64,000 bases of DNA from positions 1 to 64,000 of the forward strand of contig JAVTVY010017181.1 in assembly GCA_036873755.1 (NCBI GenBank). Direction: 5' to 3'. The stretch comes from Hanleya hanleyi (Eukaryota; Mollusca; Polyplacophora; Lepidopleurida; Hanleyidae). A program made the position numbers and the translations under genes. This document shows, piece after piece, positions 1 through 10,660 of the stretch; the first letter of the stretch is position 1, and every line of letters begins with the position of its first letter. The notes below the pieces were generated by a model, which saw only the letters and a program-made list of their open reading frames with translations, searched no databases and was not told the origin of the DNA.

Positions 1-1674
1 TTTTTGTAACTGGTGCAGTAATTATGTGCATCCCACGCATAGTCCACTCCCATGCGCTGCATGAATACACTTACAACCGAACAATTCACCACTTAGCATA
101 TTTTAACATTTTGTTTTATACTTGTTATATGTTATTTCATTGTATTTGCAGGACCAGTTCCAGTTCATACACGAGACGGTACTAGCATATCTGGACAGTT
201 TCCAAACATACGCAAACTTCCAATAAACCAAATGTTCAATTTTGTTAACCACATTGGTCAAGGACGGCCTTTTTCGCACATAATTCACTCCACATTTTTT
301 CGTAGGCCTGCTGTTTTTCTATCCGCTTCCTGTCTCCGGAAACACGCCAATAACAGAAAAGATGTGTTTTAATCTTGAATTATTTTTCCCATAATTCATA
401 AACCTGATCAACTCGGAAAATTCGAAATTGTCACTGAAGAAAAGTTGCATTTTACTGAAAGGTATATACTATTTTAAAACATCTGTAGAAAATGTATGCA
501 TTTGACAGGAACTGTGTACATTAGACAAAGTAAAGAGTTCAGAGTTTATAATTTTATAATTAGAAGTGATAGATTCATCCTAGGAGTATTTTTTTTTTTA
601 GAAAATGTGTAATTAATAAAGATCTTTTACCGAGAAGATTTAAAATGCGCAATCTTGATTCCGTACCGGACTAGATTTAACCCCTTTGATAACCCAATCA
701 CTTTTTTCTCACAAAAACTTAGACAAGCAACATTAGTCAAAATTGAGGACTTTCACTGTGATTCCGTCACGGACATTTCCCAAGATGATATAACGAAAAA
801 TTTGCAATATTTCGGAGCATATTATACTTTATTTGAAATTTGACAGCAGTAACTAAGCGACAAGACATAGAAAGTCTACTTACAGAGAATACATTCTAAA
901 TAACGAGCGCTTCAATCTTTTGAAGTACCTTCCAAACCGTGATTCCGTCACGCTGGAATTCATGTGGTGGATTATGGACTTTAATCTATGGTAACCATAG
1001 TTCCCTATTTTCTCGCTTTGGATATATTTATCGCTGATTTAATATATACATGTACGTTTTGATCTATTTTCCTATTTTAAAACTGGGGGCTTGGGTATTC
1101 GGGTTCAGGACCAGCCTTCCTATAATATGGTCAAACCTGGGCGGAATAAACAAGCATACAGCTGAGAATTGCGATAATAGATTGGATCTTGGTTTCTGGC
1201 TTATATTTCATGCTAAAACCTTGATGGTGCTACAAGTCAACATCTCTTTTCGCCCTTCATGTTCCCCAAGCAGTTAAATATTAGATATTTTAATTTTATT
1301 TTAGCATTCGTAGGTTTAAATGGCAATCCAATCGCATATATATTTCCTACTTGGGGTTGTACTACTCATTGTTTTATTTTTTAGTTGGAGATGCATTGTG
1401 ATGCTGAGAATTGATAAAAGCTAAATACTCAAAAGTAGGACTCTGAGAGAAAAGTATGCTGCATATCAATGAAATAACAATTCCAACAGTGTGCGATTGT
1501 ATTTCTATTTGTTTTGTTTATATTACTATCTCATGTCTCAAGTATATCTTATTAATGTGCCATTCAGGTAAAAGTTCGCTAAAATGGCAAATATATATTT
1601 CATGATTCAGATACATAATCTGTGATCAATTATGTAAGCAATCCCTTGTCGTTTAACCATAAGTCATGTCTTGC
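1..1674. other. AT-rich stretch without a recognised gene
   Basis: No reading frame on either strand has protein-like composition, splice-bounded exon structure or family resemblance. The short ORFs here are 60-75 codons with random composition. I see no tandem repeat or terminal inverted repeat. It may be intergenic or intronic. Confidence 0.6.
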
Positions 1675-2125
1675 ATGTAATTACAACACATATAAGGGAG
1701 TGGGAAGAGGTGCCGACATACTGACTGCGTCACATGACTTCACAGAATAGCCCTCTGGTTAACCTATTCTAAAGCACATACCAAGAATCTAACGATTCGT
1801 AATATGTGTTGTATCTCGGGTACGCTTTTATTGTACCTGTTCATGTGGCAACTTGGATGATATGACCACACGGCCCCTAGCACCGGCATAAGCGGTATTA
1901 GATACAAATCTAGAGAGCTATGATGGAAATGCTCTGACAACTCGTATACTGGTAATTGGTGAGTTGTTTCGCTGTGACAACTCGTACATTGGAGATTGGT
2001 GAGTTGTATCGTCGTCAGATGTAAATGACGGCAATTAACACAAAAGACTAGTCTGTAAGGCCCGATGTCGACCCAGCATCAACTTCCCACAAATGCCAAC
2101 ATATATCAAAGACCAAAAGGTCCTG
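1675..2125 (-). mobile_element. Non-autonomous Penelope-like repeat (family F), copy 1
   Basis: Read on the minus strand this matches the plus-strand block 19,085-19,520 closely, including the segment TTTTGGTCTTTGATATATG, two ~37-bp internal direct repeats (ACAACTCACCAAT...), the motif GGTGCTAGGGGCCGTG and a hairpin CAGGTAC/GTACC(C)G at 1,817-1,839. The motif block from TCTAATACCGCTTA to GAGATAC is homologous to the 3' region of the Penelope-like element described at 40,833-44,800, so I infer a non-autonomous relative. It has no ORF. This copy lacks the 5' hairpin block present in the 19 kb copy. Confidence 0.65.
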
Positions 2126-2164
2126 GCAAAAACTTTCTCATTCCTAACTTCTTAAATATATCTG

Positions 2165-2560
2165 ACGTGGGCGTCCGTCCGTCGGGGCGTCCGGACGTCC
2201 GACTTCGTTCCCGGACAATAACGTCTGACAAACTGAATGGATTCTTTTCAAATTTGGGTACCTCACTTCAAGATCTTGCTTGGGATTGTTTGTCATGCCG
2301 ATCCGCCTATAGGTGGCGCCACCTGTGGCCAAGTTCAAATTCAGTTTCCTGACAATAACTTTTGAAAAACTGAACGGATTATTTATAAATTCGGTATGTT
2401 GGTACTTCACCTCAAGATCCCGCTTGGGATTGTTTTTTTACGCCTTATAGGCCTGGGGGCCAAGTTAAAATTCTGTTTCTGGACAATAAAACCCAACTGG
2501 ATTGGGACAAATTCGGTAATTATGGGTGCCATGCCAATGAATCTCACTTGGGATTGCACT
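2165..2560. repeat. ~170-bp satellite array with a GTCCGTC-rich leader, about 3 monomers
   Basis: The array opens with a GTCCGTCCGTC-type leader (2,171-2,210). Degenerate monomers follow, carrying the core ATAACTTTTGAAAAACTGAA, then a CAAATTTGG-like end, a CTCAAGATC..GCTTGGGATTG segment and, once, the 12-bp palindrome GGTGGCGCCACC. It is the same family as the larger array at 27.6-29.8 kb. It is non-coding; the ORFs across it are repeat read-through. Confidence 0.75.
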
Positions 2561-3140
2561 TCATGTTGAGTGCTGAACGTTACGGTTCCAAGCTAAATCA
2601 ATTGTTTCAACGTCGGGGGACTGCAACAGCTCGGGTTCTCATTAATTTGGTTTAATCGATTGAAACTATTTGTGAAACTAATGATAATAACAGAGTTGGA
2701 ATTGGGTTTTTTTCATTTGCAGAATGCCTTCGAAGTTTACTTTGGCTCTAATATGTTATATGTTTGAATCGTCTTCAATGAACTTTTACACAAACTCTAT
2801 GATTGGCTGGATGCTCTTCCAATTTTCTCCATGGACCAATGAAAATCCTGGATTTCTGTTTGAAAAGTTGAATTGACCAATCGTGTTCATCAAATTTAGA
2901 GGATATCCCATGATGCATTGTTGTTTCTATAAGACTCCATTATATGAAATTATTTTCACAGTATATAAAATATTTATTCAGAGTTAACATTGTACTTTAT
3001 TACACCAATTTATTCAGTAGATCTAATGAACTTGCCTTTGGTTCTTGTGATGTTATTAGAAATATTCAATCAGTGCATTTGCCTTTGGGATCATGTGAAT
3101 TCTTGTCAGTATACCACAATCTTTTCTCATCTTTTTTTTA
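2561..3140. other. Stretch without a recognised gene
   Basis: No coding signal, tandem repeat or inverted repeat is recognisable. Overlapping short ORFs on both strands at 2,944-3,330 have no family resemblance. Confidence 0.5.
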
Positions 3141-3147
3141 ATTGTTG

Positions 3148-3205
3148 TCTGTATATGGTAAGATTCTTCTGGTGGACGTTTCGTCTTCGAAGCTTGTCCT
3201 CTTTT
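3148..3205 (+). mobile_element. Fragment of the Penelope-family 5'-end fold
   Basis: The stretch CTGTATATGG..GATTCTTCTGGTGG, the stem GACG-TTT-CGTC (3,175-3,185) and CGAAGCTTGTC match the blocks at 19,018-19,070, 44,893-44,955 and, on the minus strand, 44,735-44,796. Nothing downstream aligns further, so this is a truncated fragment. Of the four copies it is the only one that keeps a GTC triplet after the CGAAGC box. Confidence 0.6.
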
Positions 3206-3689
3206 CAGATCATTGTGATTGTAGTTTTGTGACTGGTAACTTCTCGTCAAGACGCCGGCATCTTTATCCATCACCGTTTATTATGTCGCGTTTAAATGAT
3301 ATGGCATATAGCGTTATTTTATTTTAATATATTAAGAAATGTGAATCTTGTGATAGTCGTCATTTTGAAGATGAAAACACTTTATATCCTACTAAAATTG
3401 TACGAGACCGACAGACAAGAATTACAAAGAGATGATATTTTTCCGATTCGGTTTCTCATGGTGAAACTAAATTATCTGTTTGAAAACTATATAAGCAAAA
3501 TCTGTCAATTTATGAAGTTAGCATACTGAAATAGACGTGACTATTAGTATCCAATACGAGCCGCGGGACAATGGTTGGTAAAACTAAATGTTCAAAGTAG
3601 CTGATAAGCTCGGTTTAGAGCTGAATATGTATTTGATACGTATTGTATATTATGTCATGGCTGAAGTACCTACCACCATAAGGAATAAA

Positions 3690-3733
3690 GTTACTACTAC
3701 TACTACTTTCCTTTCCTACTACTACTACTACCC
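3690..3733 (+). repeat. (TAC)n microsatellite, possible LINE 3' tail
   Basis: Two runs of ACT/TAC triplets are separated by TTCCTTTCC and sit directly behind GGAATAAAGTT, which looks like a polyadenylation signal. A simple-repeat tail directly behind an AATAAA is typical of a non-LTR retrotransposon 3' end, but no coding part is recognisable upstream. Confidence 0.4.
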
Positions 3734-3829
3734 CTAACGATATATTAAGGATTATCTATAACTTTCGCATGCAATACAGTTTACGTTGAAGTCCACTATA
3801 TAACTGTCTGATAATAAAGTAATACCTGT

Positions 3830-4334
3830 AACAGGGGTGTATCAAAAGGTTCCATATTTCGACCACTTGACTTTCATCGTCAAGCGCCTCCACTCGAAGT
3901 TTCTCAAATTTGGCGATACATATCGCATGCTGATAGCAAAATACGAACGTAGCGTCTAATTCCGCTTAACCCGGGGATAGGGGCCGTGTGAACCTATATA
4001 CTTCGAGATCCCCAGAGTGTTCATATGACGAGACACAATGAAAGCGTGACTGGGATACATCATGGTCTAGGTAGCGACTTGACAACGTATATAATATGGA
4101 TAAAGAGTGCTGGTCTTCGATACGGATTTGATATTTTTGGAACGTATTGATGTCTTGCTGGCATCACTGAAAACTGTTGACCGCTTTTGTCTTGCAGGAG
4201 ATTAGCCAAATTTTATGCACACTATGATTTATCCTTTCAATTTGATGTTAATGTTATTATATGAATTAGGTCTTCGGTCTTTGATGGACGACGGCTGAAT
4301 ATTGATTGACGGAGTAGACGCTTGTATTCACATG
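3830..4334 (+). mobile_element. 5'-truncated Penelope-like element, copy 1
   Basis: Positions 3,882-3,957 encode the last residues of the Penelope-like RT ORF (KRLHSKFLKFGDTYR), homologous to the C terminus of the ORF at 41,825-43,468. The conserved 3' region follows: ATTCCGCTTAACCC, a decayed hairpin at 4,030-4,052, and the terminal block GACGGCTG...TAGACGCTTGTA. It is diverged from the other copies and includes small indels. This is an old 3'-end-only insertion. Confidence 0.75.
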
Positions 4335-4363
4335 GGGGCATTTTTCGTATCAATGATAAGGTC

Positions 4364-4601
4364 TACTCTCTAAAATAATTAAATTGAAATTCAATCTATC
4401 AGATTGAATTTAGTGACCAATCCTTCATCGGACTAAAAATATTCAATCTAATAGATTGAAAACGAGAAAATGAATCTGTTGTAGACAGAAAATTCAATCT
4501 TAGTCTACTAGACTGAAATTTTCAATCTACTAGATGGAATATTCAATCGAATAGATTGGTCACTAATTCCAATCTGATAGATTGAATTATTTTATAGAGT
4601 A
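4364..4601. mobile_element. 238-bp palindromic MITE made of ATTCAATCTA/TAGATTGAAT units
   Basis: Terminal inverted repeats of about 55 bp run inward from TACTCTCTAAAATAATT (left) and AATTATTTTATAGAGTA (right). They continue through TCAATCTATCAGATTG and TTAGTGACCAATC on both arms. The outermost TA on each side could be a TA target duplication, as in Tc1/mariner-type MITEs. The interior repeats further ATTCAATCTA-TAGATTGAA palindromes. It is non-coding and lies ~30 bp past the Penelope 3' end. Confidence 0.75.
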
Positions 4602-4930
4602 AGTAATGGATTTCAATTGGATTTTAGGTTTCAGTTAATAATGTGAACTTTTAATTTCGTTTCCTCTTTCGTTTCCTCTTTTTCTGATAATAGAGCTAAT
4701 TGGCAAAATTAATCGTTAAAGTGTTGGTATCTATTCTGAAAGATGACCAATTCATGACACTGACACACGTTAAATCAGAGTACGCCATACCCCGAACCCA
4801 ATCCATAATTTACAAATCGAATACAACAGCTAACACACTCTTGCACATTTAACATCACATTACAAACTAAATCAAGCTGTTAATTAGTTGCCTTGATCAA
4901 GAGACATAACTTTTGTGATCACAAAGTGTC

Positions 4931-5094
4931 GAAGCTCATGATTCAGAATGAAATGTGTACTTCAATGCCAGAAACAAAAGACTGTTTTGACCTTATTCTT
5001 TTCAATTGACATGAAGCTCATGATTCAGAATGAAATGTGTACTTCAATGCCAGAAACAAAAGACTGTTTTGACCTTATTCTTTTCAATTGACAT
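4931..5094 (+). repeat. Perfect 82-bp tandem duplication
   Basis: The 82-bp unit beginning GAAGCTCATGATTCAG occurs at 4,931-5,012 and again at 5,013-5,094 with no difference that I can see. This is a recent local duplication. The 109-codon ORF starting inside it has no family resemblance. Confidence 0.9.
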
Positions 5095-5374
5095 GAATGC
5101 TCCTTTGCAGATAAATGTAGGTTTTGTGATCTCTTGGGTGAATTCCGCTAAGCGAAAAGTATGGAACCCCGTAATTGTCTATTTAGATAATTTTCTCTTG
5201 CATTTTTTCTCTCTCTCAAGTTTGACACTGGTCGTATTTATTCAGTTATCCAGAAACGATTGCATTTTACTCCAGCAAATTTTGTCTGAATTTCTCATGT
5301 TAATAAGCTATCTTATCGATGCGCAAATCCAAAGTTTTTATACTTCAATTTGTCGTTGATATTTTTCAAATGTC

Positions 5375-5447
5375 AAGTTGAGTATGTCAAAATTGTAATC
5401 TTTTCTCTTGTCGTAGAGTCATCGTGAGAGAAAGCCTGTTAATACTC
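5375..5447 (-). mobile_element. Short Penelope-like RT fragment
   Basis: On the minus strand this corresponds to the RT C-terminal region of the main element around 42,088-42,160 (TCGAAATTGTAATCATCTCTTC and GATGAGAGAGAATGCC in plus orientation; here TCAAAATTGTAATC and ATCGTGAGAGAAAGCC). It is about 70 bp, diverged and truncated on both sides. Confidence 0.5.
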
Positions 5448-6745
5448 TAAATATGCACAACCAGAAAAATGGTCATGGCCCATCTCCCTTGAATGGTGAT
5501 CAGAGCTGGACATCACCTTTAAAATGTGATGAGTTAAAGCCATCACCTTTAAATTGCGATGGTCATCACCTTTTAAGGGTAATAATTTTGCCTCATCACC
5601 CTTAAAAGGTGATGACAAGGGCGTAGACAAGTTGTGAAGTTTGGGGGGGCTTTGGGGGAGAGTTTGAGAGGGGGTATCCCCCCTCGCAGCGTAGATTTTT
5701 TTTGAAAATTGATGGTAAATTGGCGCTCACTGAGAGCATTTGAGCGGTAAAAGTTGAACTTTTTTTTGCGAAAATCTCTATAACAGTGGCGATCACTACA
5801 CTGATATACAAGGTGAAATGATCGTTCAATCCGGGGTTTGCACTATATTAATTAAAGTTATTTCTTAGATAATACTATTTTGCCTATAGATAGCAGGGGC
5901 GGTGTTTTGATGCGTGGTTGACCGCATGAGTTCCTGTGATCGTTCTGAAGTTGCCAAACTTATCAAAAATGTAAACTTAGGGGTCCTTTCTCGGAATAGT
6001 AGCGAAAAGTATCCATATTCATCATATTTACACCAGTTAAATAGTGACTTTGTGTCTGGGTTAGATTTTTTACCTATATTTCTAGGGTTTCTCTGTGAAA
6101 ATTATTCGAGAGTTCGTATCTCTCGTTTGTGAATAAATAAATACGGAACAAATGACTGCGATCTCAATTAAAAAAAGTTTATGGTGAAAAAGTTCTGAAA
6201 AAATCTTTTCTGCCAACGTGTTGACCTTTTTCATCCAAATGGGCGATATTTGATTGAATTGGAGCACATTATTCGTTTCTTGGAGAAAATCACACGGGAT
6301 CTTTGAGTCCGATATCGCCAAACTTTTGCGTTGTTCTCTGACCGATTGCAATTATTCTAGTCCTTCTGGTAAGCATTGTTGATTTTACTTCCCCTGTAAT
6401 ATGCAACAATTGACAAAGATATGTGACAAGCTAAACATTTACTTCTCTGCTATGTTTGCCTTTTGTTTCTTTCTTGCTTTCTTTCCTTTTTTCTCCCTTT
6501 TTGTTTTTTTTTCTTTTCTTTTTGTTATTTTTTTTTGACGGACGTCAATATTTGGGGGGGACTGAAGCCCCTCCCAAGCCCTCCCTTGTCTACGCCCTTG
6601 GATGACCTAAATGTTCATTGCTCATCACTGTTCAGATGGGATGACAATCCTTTTTAAAGGTGATCATAAAACAGGGTGGTGGCTCTAACTTATCACCTTT
6701 TCGGGGTGATAGTTATCGCCTGATATTCTGGCTGTATGGCCAAAT
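5448..6745. mobile_element. Palindrome-rich MITE split by a nested transposon
   Basis: Repeated CATCACCTTTAAA / TTTAAAGGTGATG units occupy 5,500-5,615 and resume at 6,601-6,720. The ends are roughly inverted (CACAACCAGAA on the left; TTCTGGCTGTATG on the right). An 18-bp perfect hairpin stem TCATCACCTTTTAAGGGT lies at 5,564-5,616, closed across AATAATTTTGCC. Removing the nested element at 5,616-6,600 restores one array of about 310 bp. It is non-coding, and its exact outer limits are uncertain. Confidence 0.55.
5616..6600. mobile_element. 985-bp DNA transposon with 16-bp perfect TIRs
   Basis: CAAGGGCGTAGACAAG at 5,616-5,631 is perfectly inverted as CTTGTCTACGCCCTTG at 6,585-6,600, followed inward on both sides by G-rich/C-rich tracts. 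GATGA flanks both ends (5,611-5,615 and 6,601-6,605), giving a 5-bp candidate target duplication. No transposase frame is visible, so the element is non-autonomous. The TIR resembles hAT-type GGGCG ends, but a 5-bp duplication does not fit hAT (8 bp), so I leave the superfamily open. Confidence 0.7.
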
Positions 6746-6778
6746 ATATGATACATACACACTCAAAATTAAAGTGTT

Positions 6779-7010
6779 TTATTTAACATTTATAAACGAG
6801 TTATATTTGTAACACGCCCAGAGAGTGTTGAAAATGAGACATATCCCAAATAACAGTGCTGTGTCAGGAGCAATACAACAAATACAATGCTGAATAAAAC
6901 CGTCGTAAAGTGCTGCATTGCTTCTTATACGCACTGTAATATTGGATATATCACTTCTTTTCAAAACTTTTTGAAAGTGTTACAAATATAACGCTTTATA
7001 TAACATTGTT
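6779..7010. mobile_element. Foldback/MITE element
   Basis: GTTATATTTGTAACAC (6,800-6,815) is perfectly inverted at 6,977-6,992. Similarity between the arms extends inward (GTGTTGAAAATGAGACATATCC against AGTTTTGAAAAGAAGTGATATATCC). It has no coding content. Confidence 0.6.
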
Positions 7011-7644
7011 ACCCCTCGTACATTTATAATCTTAACTACAATACTTTCATTTTTAGATTGTATTATAAGATAGTATATTAGTTTTAACATTGCAATCAAA
7101 CAATTAGTTGCCAGGTCCCGACCATGATTTTACCATTCTGAACTGTTCTAGAGATGTATCGTTCCAGAGAACAGAACTCTGGTAGCAGGGCGTGGCTTTG
7201 CATTTAGGAATTTGTATACACCTGTCCCCTCACACGTGCCCTTTTCTATGAACAATTCACTGACATATGGTGAATTGAACTTCTGTGATGACTTATAAAG
7301 AACCTGGTCGGTTTAGCGAGATGTTGGCCCTCGTGTGTTGCGGTTTGAGTGTCAAGAATGAAATATTACTTATGAAAGAAGTTTTTCCATTGGCATGAAC
7401 GAGGGATTGCAGGGATTGCGTATTATGATTTCTCGAATAACAGGACCGGGAAGTAGTGCATTTGTGCAAATTCGCGGATTTGGAGGCGAAAACACCTTCT
7501 TTTTCTCTTTGTAATCATATGAAGATCGACAAGAACCACCATTGGTTCACAACTACCTATTTAATAACGGAGTATTGTATATAGACGTTATACACCAGGT
7601 CAATTTTAAGACCATTTTAAATTATTACGTACAGGACGGGACAT

Positions 7645-8075
7645 AACTGAGCAGAGAGACCCCACTAGTGACCAACAATGTGAATTAGACCAAAAAATTA
7701 CAATGGGTGAAGTTTTAATTATTAGTCATAATTTTAAACCCGATAAACCGCCAGGTATAGACCGAATTCTAAACGAATAAAGCGTTGGAAGAAACGAATT
7801 GTCACCGATACTATGCAGGCTGTTTAATGCGATTTTTGATCAGGTTATTTCACAAAGTCATGGCGTGGACGAACAATCTTACGCATATTTAAGAAAGGTG
7901 ATGATATTGATTCGCGAAGCTATAGAGGAATCACGCTTCTGAGTTCAGTTTCTAAGATATCTACGGGTATTCAAAATGCCAGACTTAAGCAATCGGCATA
8001 CGGTCTTGACAAAATAAGACGCACTTTTCGGATTTAAGGAAGGTAGTGGTAGACTAAAGACGCTATTTTCACACT
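7645..8075 (+). pseudogene. LINE reverse transcriptase fragment
   Basis: Translated fragments in shifting frames read KPDKPPGIDR, LSPILCRLFNAIFDQV, then KGDDIDSRSYRGITLLSSVSK and GFKEGSGRLKT. These are RT finger/palm motifs of CR1/L2-type LINEs (the KKGD..D..NYRGI.LL region). Several frameshifts and stops are present and no full domain survives. Confidence 0.65.
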
Positions 8076-8099
8076 GGGTCTCATTAATACTTATTTAAT

Positions 8100-8640
8100 T
8101 AAGGTTAAGTAACGGCAGTGTGTATAAACAAGCATTCTATAACACTTGCGCCAATAACATCGAGATAACCGTGCATTTATTACATGTTTTAGCACGGTTA
8201 TGTGAAATCAACACCCGTCAAGCGCAGGTGTTCATTGGGAGATTCCATTTCGCAAGCCGGATGTGGAAAGGGACGTCTGTTTTCATACAAGTAACAATCC
8301 ATTAAAACAAACGAATGAATTACAAGATGGAATTTCTTTCTCAAGTTTGTTGTTTCCATCGTGAAATTGATTAACCAAGCGACACAAATAGACATATAGC
8401 CACGTAATTTCCACACAGCTGACAGTATCACTCCCCATTTAAGAGACCACATTAACTCGTCCACTGACATTGGCACGATGCCAACCGAGATTGGAGCATC
8501 AGTTGACGAGTTTTTTTCAAGAAAGGGGAGAAAGGTTGTCAAAGTTTAAAATATGTTTTCAACTTTTCATTATAATCTTTCTTGATAATCAATTTGGTTA
8601 GTGCAGTAGAATGGAAATAATGTTTTCATAGGCGTGCTCA
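8100..8640. other. Stretch without a recognised gene
   Basis: A 114-codon minus ORF (8,198-8,542) has no recognisable motif and lies between two LINE fragments. I do not regard it as a gene. Confidence 0.5.
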
Positions 8641-8689
8641 ATGGTTATTTTACGCACGATTAGTTGAGAAAGTTTATAAATTTTAGGGG

Positions 8690-9770
8690 GCGGACTTCGC
8701 CCTTGTGTTCTACATCGCCCAATCATGGGTTGATCGAAACGTTTCTGTCTGTTTAGATGAGTATAGCCTACAGGTTTTTTGAACTCCTGAAGTTTGTTAT
8801 TATTCACAGCATCCCATAAAGATTGAAACAGCCGCCTCATAAGTACAGATAGAGGGTCTGATATCACTATATGAGATTCCAACAGGATCAACCTCATCAT
8901 CTAGGGCTGCCTTAGCCATCCTATCGGCATCAGAATTAACTTTGATGCCAACGTGACTATAGGTAACCAACAGAACACATCAATCTGTTGATCAAATCTA
9001 CAGTCATGTAATATTCAAGACAGTGTGATGAGTCGAAGTTTCACTTTTTGCGCTTGAACGCATAACAGTGAATCTGAAAATAAGACTTTTTTTACGTTTT
9101 AGTGGACACAATACCTTCTAAAGCTAACAATATAGCTTTTGCTTCTGCAGTGAATATCGAACTTTCACCTGGTAGTCGACAGGTTTTAGTTCTGGAACTA
9201 AAGTGGTAGCACATCCTACTCTCTCACCATCTTTAGAGCCATCTGTGTAAATAACCTGATGTGATCTGTATTTTTTCTCTCAGCAAACCAAATTCCTGTG
9301 TATTCAAGAACTGGTTCGTGTTTGCCTTTTTATATTTCGTTAGCGTAATATCTACTACTGGTTGAGCTAACTGCCATGGTGGAATTGGTAAGAGCTTGTT
9401 AGGTAAAATTTGACTAATCTCAATACCAGCAGCTACAATGTGTGGTTTCATAAGAACTCCAAGATGTGGAATAAAGCAAAGTGAGATATCTAATGCTGAA
9501 TAGGTTTCATAAGCCGAGGAAAAATATGTATAAGAACCATTTAAAAAATAAACAAAGAATTATTTGATTAAAATCTTCAAGAATTTTTCCTTCACAACTC
9601 TCTTCATTATCCCAAAAGTTACTACGGCCGTTAAAATCACCCATCTTCATCTTCACCTTCATCTACTGAGGGTAGCTCATTTCTAGCATAATCTCTGGTG
9701 AGCTCAGCAACCACATTAGCATCTGAGGTAAAATTCAAGTCACCACCAGTTTGCACAGGTGCATCAATAA
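8690..9770 (-). pseudogene. Rearranged Nimb/I-type LINE fragment (element C)
   Basis: Three pieces of one LINE lie side by side on the minus strand, compared with the longer copy at 31,150-38,865. 8,690-9,470 matches the RNase H/C-terminal region (RRLFQSLWDAVNNNKL, then a TDGSKDGE-type segment). 9,475-9,640 jumps to the endonuclease region (PILEEF..SLCIF). 9,640-9,770 jumps to the acidic middle of ORF1 (DE.LPSVD-type repeats). Everything between is missing. The copy is 5'- and 3'-truncated with multiple stops. Confidence 0.7.
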
Positions 9771-9809
9771 ATAGGAAGCTGAATCGGCATATTCGAGCAA
9801 AATCGTTGT

Positions 9810-10130
9810 GTTATTCGCCACACACGAGGGGGACATTTGTCCATCCACAAAAGGCGTGCAACGTGTCTATTTGCAGGAACTTTCTTGGTGCGGCAAAAAA
9901 AGTCCCATCCCCATATACTGTTGAAGCTCCACAAAGATGACCCAGGATATTGAGGGTGCTGAATATTAGAATGTTCATGTCGTCCGCTAGAAGGATAATG
10001 ATGTCTTCTGCCAGCTCTCTTCTAGGCTTATGTCGGACCATCTGGATGGAGGAAAATTCTTTTGACGTTCACGGTAGAGGATGGATTTCACTCCAGTGAA
10101 TGTGGGCCGTTTCCTCGCTACTCTTCAACA
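9810..10130 (-). pseudogene. MULE-like transposase fragment
   Basis: On the minus strand one frame reads SILYRERQKNFPPSRW and, after a frameshift near 9,990, another reads VYGDGTFFAAPRKFLQ followed by LHAFCGWTNVPLV. The order YR.R...P followed by DGTF..AP..F.Q...H......PLV is the N-terminal part of MULE/Phantom transposase domains; the D of DGTF is the usual first catalytic acid. The rest of the domain is absent. Confidence 0.6.
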
Positions 10131-10149
10131 TGGGTAGTACCATCGAAAC

Positions 10150-10660
10150 GAAGTTTGAATAACTCCTCGTTATAAATGGTTGATAGTGGTGTCAACTTCT
10201 TAAATGCTCTTTAAACAGTACTTTATTCCAACTAAGATATGGGATGTAATCGGGGAACAGGCATAGCCTATATTAACACCGCTCCCCACATAAAGTTACA
10301 TTACAATAAAGTTAATGAAATATATACATAACACACTTCACAGAGAGTGGTGGATCGCGTAGTGTTGAACTGAGGATAAACGATGAAAAAAAGAAGAAAT
10401 AAGCAAAATAAAATATGAAAAATAGTGCAGATGACGACTTGCAACTTTAACATAGTAATGCGAGGCGGGGAATTAGGTCGTGCATGTATAGCATATAATT
10501 AAACAACAAATCTATTTGAATTGAAAATATAGTCGTTTTCCTCATAGTTCAGATTATCCCTGCCAAATAATAGGGTGTTGTTATCCATGGTATAATTTAA
10601 ATGAACGTTCAAAAGATTCATTCTGAGATTAACATGAGTTGAGTCGAGGTGAGTTGGCAA
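10150..10660. other. Stretch without a gene; possible LINE 3' region
   Basis: No coding signal. It directly follows, in minus-strand direction, the C-terminal end of the LINE RT fragment at 10,660-11,720 and could be its 3' UTR, but no diagnostic tail is visible. Confidence 0.4.

Noticed and set aside
3148..3205. Active canonical hammerhead ribozyme
   Set aside because: The required CUGAUGA is CUGGUGG and the outer helix is reduced to about three pairs in this copy; only the layout is hammerhead-like.
5030..5359. 109-codon hydrophobic ORF
   Set aside because: Starts inside a recent 82-bp duplication, no family resemblance, AT-rich random-looking composition.
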